Shown here: piece by piece, positions 57,762-64,000 of the stretch
Layout of the letters: every line of letters begins with the position of its first letter
How positions within the stretch are numbered: position 1 is the first letter of the stretch
Assembly: GCF_000753795.1 (NCBI RefSeq)
Contig: NZ_JPEO01000006.1
Span: forward strand, 164,742-228,741
Reading direction: 5' to 3'
Length of the DNA stretch: 64,000 nucleotides
From: Shewanella mangrovi
GTDB taxonomy: Bacteria > Pseudomonadota > Gammaproteobacteria > Enterobacterales > Shewanellaceae
The notes under the pieces: model-generated
What the model was told of the DNA's origin: nothing
Databases searched by the model: none
Seen by the model: the letters and a program-made list of their open reading frames with translations, nothing else
Position numbers and translations under genes: made by a program

Positions 57762-59548
57762 GGTAATGACTTGGCCATTTTAAAAATCTGTTGTCGCTGG
57801 GCGTCATCTATTTGCATCAACTGCTGCCAAACAACCGCCGCCGAAACGAAACCGCTTATACTCTTGGTGGCGATCCATTCGGCGATATCACTCAATGAAT
57901 GCTCACCGTCTGCCAACCATGCCAGCAATGCGGGTACAACTTGTGCAAGCTGGGTGTCCCGTAGATATGGGGGCACTTTTTTGATTATCAACTGGCGCTG
58001 TCGCATGCCGACAACAAAGCCTAACTGTTCGATCAATGTGGCGCGCTGTTCTAACAGCTGTTTAGCGCTAGTGTCCATATCAACAGACACTGGCATTAAT
58101 AGCGGCTGCATCGGCAAGCCCGATGTCAGCTTTAGCTCGATATCTAACTTAGTCAAAGACTTAGCAACCTGCTTTACTGCCAGCAAGCTTAGACGATGCT
58201 CGTCGGTCAACACCCAATAGTCACCGTCTAGCAGAGGTGGCATTGCGGCAACAACATTTGTTTCGTCCGCGGCAATGGTCTCCTTGACCGCAAGCGACGA
58301 ACTCATTAATGCGCCATAATTCCGCACTGCCGCTTTGGATGGCGAACTAGCACCATATTGCCGCGGAGCTGAACCAAGGTTGAACGAGCCATGGCTCTCT
58401 CGAACCGTTGAGCTCGACGGACGATATTCACCGGTTTCATAATCAATTTCAGCAGCTTTGCGACTTGCGCTGTAGCTGTCATCAGCGCCGCGATCATAGG
58501 TGGGCTGGCTTAATTGCGACTTAATTAATGGCGTATCGGCTGTAGGGGAAAGTGACCAACATTGTTCCAATGCCGAGGATAATCCCTGCAGCACAAAATC
58601 ATGCACAAAACGCGCTTCGTGAAAACGTACCTCATGCTTAGCTGGATGCACATTAACATCCACTTGATGCGGGTCGACTTCAAGCATCAAAATATAACCA
58701 GGCTGCTCCACTTCGGTTAATCCAGCAAATGCTTGCTTTACCGCGTGGGTGACTAGACGGTCGCGGACATGGCGGCCGTTAACATAAAAATAGTGCGCAT
58801 CGACCAGTTCTTGCTGCATAGGTGATTGCAGATAGCCGCTAAGTTTTAACCCTTCATGTTCGCAATTCACTCTAACCGCCTTCTCAGCGAAGGCTCTGCC
58901 ACACACTTGAGTCAATCTTTGCAGGTATTGGCTTTCGGTTACTGCAGGACGGTAATTGCGCATCTGCTTGCCATTGTTTTTCAGCGTCAGATGGATCTCG
59001 GGGCGCGCAACTGCGATCCGTTTCAGCCACTCATCAATATGAGTAAATTCGGTTTTATCACTTTTTAAAAAACGACGCCGCGCCGGCGTATTGAAGAACA
59101 GATCAGCAACTTCGATGGTGGTGCCTTGTGGATGGGCAGCAGGCATCACCTTTACGGCCATTTCTGAACCTTCCGCATAAGCTAACCAAGCTTCATTTTG
59201 TGCTGCCGTCTTGGACGTCAGCGTCAGACGGGCCACGGAACTAATACTGGCCAGCGCTTCGCCCCGAAAGCCAAAACTTAAAATCGCTTCCAAATCATCA
59301 ATTGTGGTTAGCTTTGAGGTGGCGTGACGCGACAAGGCCAAGGCCAATTCATCTTTGGCAATGCCACTACCGTTATCCTGAATTTTAATCAGCTTGGCGC
59401 CGCCCTTCTCAATCTCAATATCAACGCGTGTCGCTCCGGCATCCAAGCTGTTCTCAACCAACTCCTTCACTACGGAAGCCGGACGCTCAACCACTTCACC
59501 CGCGGCGATTTGGTTTGCCAGTTGCGGCGGTAACACACGAATAGACAT
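57731..59548 (-). CDS. mutL: DNA mismatch-repair protein MutL
   Basis: A 605-residue ATPase. The GHKL fold shows [40 protein letters not shown] and [25 protein letters not shown] Ser/Ala/Arg-rich linker (about 330-430) leads to the C-terminal dimerisation domain. No DQHA-x2-E-x4-E endonuclease motif is seen, as in methyl-directed MutL of enterics. ATG 59548 follows GAGG by five bases. It lies between amiB and miaA in the conserved order. Confidence 0.95.
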   Translation of the reverse strand: MSIRVLPPQLANQIAAGEVVERPASVVKELVENSLDAGATRVDIEIEKGGAKLIKIQDNGSGIAKDELALALSRHATSKLTTIDDLEAILSFGFRGEALASISSVARLTLTSKTAAQNEAWLAYAEGSEMAVKVMPAAHPQGTTIEVADLFFNTPARRRFLKSDKTEFTHIDEWLKRIAVARPEIHLTLKNNGKQMRNYRPAVTESQYLQRLTQVCGRAFAEKAVRVNCEHEGLKLSGYLQSPMQQELVDAHYFYVNGRHVRDRLVTHAVKQAFAGLTEVEQPGYILMLEVDPHQVDVNVHPAKHEVRFHEARFVHDFVLQGLSSALEQCWSLSPTADTPLIKSQLSQPTYDRGADDSYSASRKAAEIDYETGEYRPSSSTVRESHGSFNLGSAPRQYGASSPSKAAVRNYGALMSSSLAVKETIAADETNVVAAMPPLLDGDYWVLTDEHRLSLLAVKQVAKSLTKLDIELKLTSGLPMQPLLMPVSVDMDTSAKQLLEQRATLIEQLGFVVGMRQRQLIIKKVPPYLRDTQLAQVVPALLAWLADGEHSLSDIAEWIATKSISGFVSAAVVWQQLMQIDDAQRQQIFKMAKSLPWQQWMSESV

Positions 59549-59555
59549 GGAGACC

Positions 59556-60890
59556 TCAGGCTCTAGGAATGACCAGTTTCTGGCCAATCCGTAGCATATT
59601 GGATTTAAGGTTGTTGGCTTTTTTAATCGCGGCGACCGACACATTGTAACGCGCCGCAATCACCGACAGGGATTCGCCACGACTGACGCTATGGTTGATA
59701 CTGGCGCTGCGTGCTAGAAGCGTACCTTCGGGGGGATAATGCTGAAAATAACTGATAATCCCGCCATAAATGGCATTCGCCAACTTTTGCTGATGATTAC
59801 TGCTTCGGAGCAGCTTCTCTTCCGTCGGATTTGAGATAAACCCGGTTTCAACCAACAGCGACGGAATGTCGGGCGATTTCAATACTGCAAGGCTGGCGTA
59901 TTCAGGACTGCTTTTGTGCAATTTAGTGACTTTCCCGAGACGGCTTAGAATATCATCCGCGACTCTAAACCCTGCCGAACGCGAGTTGTCCATCGACATA
60001 TCGATCAAGGTACGCATCAAATACTGTTCGCTGTCGGTATTTTGCACAATTTCACCAACACCACCGAGCAGTTCCGATACTTTCTCGCTTTGCTCCAGCA
60101 AACGCCCCATCTCAGAGTTTGCCCGCCGATTAGATAACACCCATACGGATGCGCCGCGCGGTTGCGGCGAAGTAAAGGCATCAGCGTGAATGGATACTAA
60201 CAAATCAGCCTTACCTTTGCGGGCCAGTTCGGAACGCCGGTTCAAGTCGACAAAGTAGTCGCCTGATCGGGTCATAATTGCTTTCATGCCACGCACGGCG
60301 TTTATCTCATCGGCAACCCGCTTAGCAATCGCCAATGCAACGCGTTTTTCATACATCCCTGAAGGACCGATAGACCCAGGGTCATCACCACCATGGCCAG
60401 CATCAATAGCGACAATAATGTCGCGATCATCCTGAGGTTGACGGTCACTATCTTGCTTAATCGTGGTTTTACGGCCGGACTCAAAGTCGACGACAAGGCG
60501 ATCACCATAAGGCCCGGTCGGCGGTAATGAAAAGAGATTGGCATTCGCTGCTTGTTTGAGATCAATAACAAGCCGCAAAATGCCTTTTTTAGGCGGTTTA
60601 CTAAAACGCACCCGCTTAACGAGTTGACTGTTATTACTCAGATTCGCCAGCGATAACTTACTGCCTTGATGGGTACTATCAAGATCAATGACTAAGCGCT
60701 CAGGATTATTCAGCGTGAAGTATTTAAAATCTGGTTTATTTCCTAAGTCAAAGACCACACGTGTAGAATCTGGTGCCGCCCAGATACGCACACTATTAAG
60801 TGTATTGGCGGCAAATGCCGCTGCGCTAAATAGGGATAAAAGCGCAGTTATGGCTATGGCATAAAACGAGATGTTATTAGCTTTCGGCAT
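59556..60890 (-). CDS. amiB: N-acetylmuramoyl-L-alanine amidase AmiB
   Basis: A 444-residue periplasmic amidase. A signal peptide ends near residue 27 (AAAFA). An AMIN domain (about 28-140) targets the septum, and the Amidase_3 domain (about 160-380) shows [23 protein letters not shown] and [15 protein letters not shown] with zinc and catalytic residues. One LysM repeat is at the C terminus ([19 protein letters not shown]). It splits septal peptidoglycan in division. It overlaps tsaE by 14 bp. Confidence 0.95.
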   Translation of the reverse strand: MPKANNISFYAIAITALLSLFSAAAFAANTLNSVRIWAAPDSTRVVFDLGNKPDFKYFTLNNPERLVIDLDSTHQGSKLSLANLSNNSQLVKRVRFSKPPKKGILRLVIDLKQAANANLFSLPPTGPYGDRLVVDFESGRKTTIKQDSDRQPQDDRDIIVAIDAGHGGDDPGSIGPSGMYEKRVALAIAKRVADEINAVRGMKAIMTRSGDYFVDLNRRSELARKGKADLLVSIHADAFTSPQPRGASVWVLSNRRANSEMGRLLEQSEKVSELLGGVGEIVQNTDSEQYLMRTLIDMSMDNSRSAGFRVADDILSRLGKVTKLHKSSPEYASLAVLKSPDIPSLLVETGFISNPTEEKLLRSSNHQQKLANAIYGGIISYFQHYPPEGTLLARSASINHSVSRGESLSVIAARYNVSVAAIKKANNLKSNMLRIGQKLVIPRA

Positions 60891-61356
60891 TGTTATTTAT
60901 GTTATCTAATAGCACCTTGCCAGCGGGAGACGAGGCTTCTAGGGTAATTTCTCGCCCAGTATTAACATATTTAATATGCAGATGTATATCCGCTGGCGGC
61001 AAACAACCAACACCTTTATCAGGCCATTCGACTAAACATAGGCTTCGATCGCTGAAATAATCACGAATCCCCATAAATTCCAACTCTTCAGGATCGCTTA
61101 ATCGATAAAGATCAAAGTGATAAACATCGATATCGGCAAGCTCATAAGGCTCGACCAGCGTATAGGTAGGGCTTTTTACTGCGCCTTGATGACCTAAGGC
61201 TTGGATAAGACCTCGACTCATCGTGGTTTTGCCCGCCCCTAACTCTCCTGTTAGATAAATCACCAGCGGCGGTTGAATAGCTTGCGCCAAAGTGCGACCT
61301 AGGGCGACGGTTTCAGTTTCATCTTTCAGCTGCAGTACAAGCGGTTCACTCGACAT
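60877..61356 (-). CDS. tsaE: tRNA threonylcarbamoyladenosine synthesis ATPase TsaE
   Basis: A 159-residue ATPase with P loop GELGAGKTT and family stretches [31 protein letters not shown], and LVEWPDKG. It supports TsaB/TsaD in making t6A37 of ANN-decoding tRNAs. It is followed by amiB. Confidence 0.95.
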   Translation of the reverse strand: MSSEPLVLQLKDETETVALGRTLAQAIQPPLVIYLTGELGAGKTTMSRGLIQALGHQGAVKSPTYTLVEPYELADIDVYHFDLYRLSDPEELEFMGIRDYFSDRSLCLVEWPDKGVGCLPPADIHLHIKYVNTGREITLEASSPAGKVLLDNINNNAES

Positions 61357-61389
61357 TGTTTTACTTCCATTCTGCAGCGTTCGCTGCTT

Positions 61390-62862
61390 TTACACGGTAT
61401 TCACTAAACGACGGATCCAAGGAAACAGATCGCTCGCTAACATGCCGCGCTCGCCATCCTCCGCGGCTTTGTCCGCCGCTTCACCATGGATAACCACAGC
61501 AGCGATTGTCGCGCGTGATAAATCAAGTCCCTGGGCAATTAGCGCGCCGATTATACCAGATAACACATCGCCGCACCCACCGCTTGCAAGCCCGGGATTT
61601 CCCACCGGCGCCACATAGACACAATCCCCATCACAGATAAGCGTGCCCGCCCCTTTTAACAGCACCACCCCACCGTATCGCTGCTGCAGCTCTCGAACCG
61701 CAGCAAAGCGGTCTTGCTCTACCTGTTCAACGTCAACCGCTAAGAGACGTGCGGCTTCACCGGGATGCGGCGTCAGCACCCAACGCGTTTCACGCCGAGG
61801 TTCTTGGCTAAGCAAATTTAACGCATCAGCATCCAGTACCATAGGTTTGTCGCTGAGTCCAACTGCCTTGAAGAGGTTATAGCCCCAATCTTGCTTGCCA
61901 AGTCCAGGCCCCAACACCAGCACCTTAGCCCAGCCAAGACGTGAATACACCTCCATATCCACCAGCTCACATCCCCGGAACATCAATTCCGGTCGGTTGC
62001 TATTGATGGTTAGCTGGTGTTCAGGCCGACTGACGACTGTGACTAATCCAGCGCCACTGCGCAGACAAGCTTCACTGGCCAGTCTGACGGCTCCTGCCAT
62101 ACCATAGTCACCGCCAATAACAGTAACGCGGCCACTGTCACCTTTATGACTGTCGCGAGCTCTCGCAGCTAGGTTTCCGGCGAGATACTCATACCCTACT
62201 CGCTTTACTTCGGGTTCAGGCAAAAACTCACTAAGTCCAATATCAGCAAAGTAGAGTAAGCCAGTGCAGTTCCTTGCTTTGCTAGTGAGTAAACCTTGCT
62301 TCATGGCGCCCATACAGAGCGTGAAATCGGCGACGATAGCATTACCTGTACCTGTATCAGCGTTAATGCCTGAGGGTAAATCCAAACTGAAGACGATGGC
62401 TTTACTACGGTTAATGCAAGTCACCAGCGCGGCAACATCCTCACGTAATTCGCCACGCACACCCGTACCTAGCAGCCCATCCACAATGACATCAACATCG
62501 GCGAAATCGGCCTCGGTGTCAGCAACGGCATAATCATGCGCTTGCAGCAACTGCCATGCTTGCTGCCATTCAGCGGTTGCACGTTTTCCACTATGAACCA
62601 GCAAGCTGACATCAAACTCACGCTGCTTAAGCCAGAAATAACAAATAAGCGCATCAGCACCATTGTTGCCTTGCCCGGCAATGACCACAATACGACTCGT
62701 TGCAGGAATGCGCTGTTGCAGTAATTCAAATGCGGCTAGTCCGGCCTGTTCAACTAATTGAAACAAAGGTGCCTGATGGTGCTTCGCCCACGCTTGCTCG
62801 GCATCGCGGATCGTCGCAGCGTCATACAATGCGGTTGGAAGATGAGATAAATGTTGCGCCAT
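61390..62862 (-). CDS. nnr: Bifunctional NAD(P)H-hydrate repair enzyme Nnr
   Basis: A 490-residue two-domain protein. The N-terminal YjeF-N domain (about 1-215) is the epimerase with VIAGQGNNGADALI. The C-terminal domain is the ADP-dependent NAD(P)H-hydrate dehydratase with GPGLGKQDWGYN, LTPHPGEAARLL and SGGCGDVLSGIIGAL. It repairs damaged NAD(P)H. ATG 62862 is eight bases after GGAG. It is the first gene of the run to hflC; the queG gene that often flanks it is not seen here. Confidence 0.95.
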   Translation of the reverse strand: MAQHLSHLPTALYDAATIRDAEQAWAKHHQAPLFQLVEQAGLAAFELLQQRIPATSRIVVIAGQGNNGADALICYFWLKQREFDVSLLVHSGKRATAEWQQAWQLLQAHDYAVADTEADFADVDVIVDGLLGTGVRGELREDVAALVTCINRSKAIVFSLDLPSGINADTGTGNAIVADFTLCMGAMKQGLLTSKARNCTGLLYFADIGLSEFLPEPEVKRVGYEYLAGNLAARARDSHKGDSGRVTVIGGDYGMAGAVRLASEACLRSGAGLVTVVSRPEHQLTINSNRPELMFRGCELVDMEVYSRLGWAKVLVLGPGLGKQDWGYNLFKAVGLSDKPMVLDADALNLLSQEPRRETRWVLTPHPGEAARLLAVDVEQVEQDRFAAVRELQQRYGGVVLLKGAGTLICDGDCVYVAPVGNPGLASGGCGDVLSGIIGALIAQGLDLSRATIAAVVIHGEAADKAAEDGERGMLASDLFPWIRRLVNTV

Positions 62863-63012
62863 ATAAACTACTCCACGAAGCCGAAGGTTCACGCCTGAAT
62901 ATTGCGTTGCCTAACCTTGAGTGTGTAATAAATAGAGCTTGAGCCTAGCAAGTTCCAGCATAGCTCAATATGACTTTGGTCATTATCAGAAAGGTTAATT
63001 TACCAAAGCATG

Positions 63013-63036
63013 AAAAAAGCCCGGTCCAGCCGGGCT
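63013..63036 (-). terminator. Terminator after the small helical protein
   Basis: AGCCCGG and CCGGGCT pair over seven bases with a five-base loop, and a T run follows on the minus strand (63018-63013). It ends the gene at 63072-63527. Confidence 0.85.
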
Positions 63037-63071
63037 AAAATGTGCAAGTTACGGGAGTTAAGCGGTAAAAA

Positions 63072-63527
63072 TCAGATATCATCCATGCGCATGGTGCTGT
63101 GGACCAAACGTTGCTGATGGATCTTCTGTACTCGTACCAAATCTTCCAGTGCGCTTTTCACATCAGCCGCTGAAGATGAATTGGCAGTTTTTTCTAACAG
63201 GCCAATCAGCAGATTGTCTAATTCCAAATGTAGCTCCAGCACATCATCGTCATTCATCGTGGCTGGCAACATAGCGTTTTCACAACGCTTGCTGAAGTCT
63301 TCAAAGACAAAGTCCTTGTACCAACTTTCAAGAATACGTTTAGGCGCTTCGTCAATGTAATCTTCCAGATGGCGGGCAACACCTTTTTGATGTTGTTCGA
63401 AGTAATCCAAGAGCAGTTTGGTTCGGGAAGAGTCAGCTTGTTCGTTCAATCTATGATACAGCTTGGCCATATCTAAGTGACATTCAGCAACATATTCAAG
63501 TAGTTCACGCAGTTGTTGGATACGCAT
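63072..63527 (-). CDS. Small helical protein, possibly ferritin-like
   Basis: A 151-residue all-helical protein that I cannot name. It is rich in His and Glu in helix-like spacing (AECHLDMAKLYHRLNEQ, LLDYFEQHQKGVARHLEDY, LELHLELDNLLIGLLEK, IHQQRLVHSTM). Four long helices and E/H pairs suggest a four-helix bundle such as ferritin-like or hemerythrin-like folds, but metal ligands cannot be confirmed by eye. No signal peptide is present. It lies between the tRNA-Gly array and nnr. It has its own terminator. Confidence 0.7.
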   Translation of the reverse strand: MRIQQLRELLEYVAECHLDMAKLYHRLNEQADSSRTKLLLDYFEQHQKGVARHLEDYIDEAPKRILESWYKDFVFEDFSKRCENAMLPATMNDDDVLELHLELDNLLIGLLEKTANSSSAADVKSALEDLVRVQKIHQQRLVHSTMRMDDI

Positions 63528-63777
63528 TCCGCACCCTCCATGACTTGCAGCGTTAACGCCGCTGGTTGATTTACTCTACGTCCATTATGTAAGTAAAAGT
63601 CTAAGGATTACATGACACTTGTCATACTTTTTAGGTCATGAATTTCGCTACATTAGCGAACACGTAAGAATCTGGCGATAGATCACGAAAACTAAGGTCG
63701 ACTGCATCGTTAGACTAAAATTACAGCTAAAAATTAGTTGTTTTAGTGGGGAATTGAAAGCATTTGGAGAGAAAATT

Positions 63778-63853
63778 TGGAGCGACATATCGGGTTCGAA
63801 CCGATGACCTATACCTTGGCAAGGTATCGCTCTACCAACTGAGCTAATGTCGC
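63778..63853 (-). tRNA. glyV: tRNA-Gly(GCC)
   Basis: A 76-nt tRNA including encoded CCA. Read on the minus strand, it starts GCGACATTAGCTCAGTTGG, has the anticodon loop TTGCCAA (anticodon GCC) and the T loop GGTTCGAACC. The acceptor stem pairs GCGACAT with ATGTCGC. It is one of a tandem array. Confidence 0.97.
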
Positions 63854-63873
63854 ATCGAAACTTGCTTGATGAT

Positions 63874-63949
63874 TGGAGCGACATATCGGGTTCGAACCGA
63901 TGACCTATACCTTGGCAAGGTATCGCTCTACCAACTGAGCTAATGTCGC
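63874..63949 (-). tRNA. glyV: tRNA-Gly(GCC), second copy
   Basis: Identical in all visible bases to the copy at 63778-63853, 20 bases further along. The anticodon is GCC and CCA is encoded. Both probably belong to one transcript. Confidence 0.97.
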
Positions 63950-63971
63950 AATCATCAATATTCAGCAGTAT

Positions 63972-64000
63972 TGGAGCGACATATCGGGTTCGAACCGATG
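63972..64000 (-). tRNA. glyV: tRNA-Gly(GCC), partial third copy
   Basis: The last 29 bases match the 3' end of the two copies beside it (CCA, acceptor stem, T arm). The rest lies beyond the window end. Confidence 0.9.

Noticed and set aside
63778..64000. A CRISPR array, because of near-identical units with short spacers
   Set aside because: The units fold as tRNA-Gly with anticodon GCC and encoded CCA.

Overview
The window reads as a chromosomal segment of a marine or aquatic gammaproteobacterium, most likely Shewanella or a close relative. The grounds are a Crp of the enteric type, quinol:fumarate reductase FrdABCD, petABC for cytochrome bc1 (absent from enterics), an argD/astC-astA-astD-DUF1338 cluster, a yheV/yheS-TIGR02444-yheT-yheU-prkB-crp block, the nnr-tsaE-amiB-mutL-miaA-hfq-hflX-hflK-hflC run, and a tRNA-Gly(GCC) array. 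The genus is inferred from gene content and order recalled from related genomes, not from a search.

Layout. 1-2.4 kb: two lone secreted or surface-type proteins, one of GD-centred helical repeats and one with a collagen-like stalk and two Hcp-like domains. 2.4-8.2 kb (minus): frdABCD followed by a DcuS/DcuR-type two-component system whose sensor keeps the fumarate-binding residues. 8.2-9.2 kb: a long frdA leader with a possible 19-codon ORF and two mutually exclusive RNA hairpins. 9.2-11.3 kb: an isolated pair, a DUF4910 aminopeptidase-like protein and a formyltransferase. 11.3-13.1 kb: an EEP-family phosphatase/nuclease and a CBS-pair protein. 13.1-14.9 kb (minus): Tat-exported transglutaminase, MerT-like and MerP-like genes with overlapping ends. 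15.3-20.8 kb (minus): a three-gene SMC-like ATPase / winged-helix / kleisin-like operon with ATGA overlaps. 21-28 kb: yheV, yheS, a TIGR02444 protein, yheT, yheU, prkB, a Sel1 protein and crp. 28.1-31.7 kb: a PepSY-like protein, an OmpR-type regulator with its kinase, and a DUF4382 lipoprotein with a Met/Gly tail. 31.7-33 kb: a phosphoesterase and an unknown gene. 33.1-38 kb: an EmrB/EmrA/NodT-type tripartite efflux operon divergent from its likely TetR repressor, with a 21-bp palindromic operator between them. 38.1-43.2 kb (minus): arginine succinyltransferase-pathway genes with a pair of ARG boxes upstream. 43.2-50.2 kb: an HDOD protein, an S9 peptidase lipoprotein, pabA, a GST, a small membrane protein, sspA-sspB. 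50.3-52.8 kb: petABC. 53-62.9 kb: the nnr to hflC run. 63-64 kb: a small helical protein and at least three tRNA-Gly genes, the last cut by the window end.

Functionally the window joins anaerobic respiration (fumarate reductase and its sensor), aerobic respiration (bc1), global control (Crp, Hfq, SspA/SspB), arginine catabolism, envelope and drug efflux, DNA repair and tRNA modification. The least explained parts are the SMC-like operon, the Tat-transglutaminase/MerT/MerP operon, the double-Hcp collagen-stalk protein, the DUF4910-formyltransferase pair and the structured frdA leader. No insertion sequence, prophage, CRISPR array or clear pseudogene was seen.
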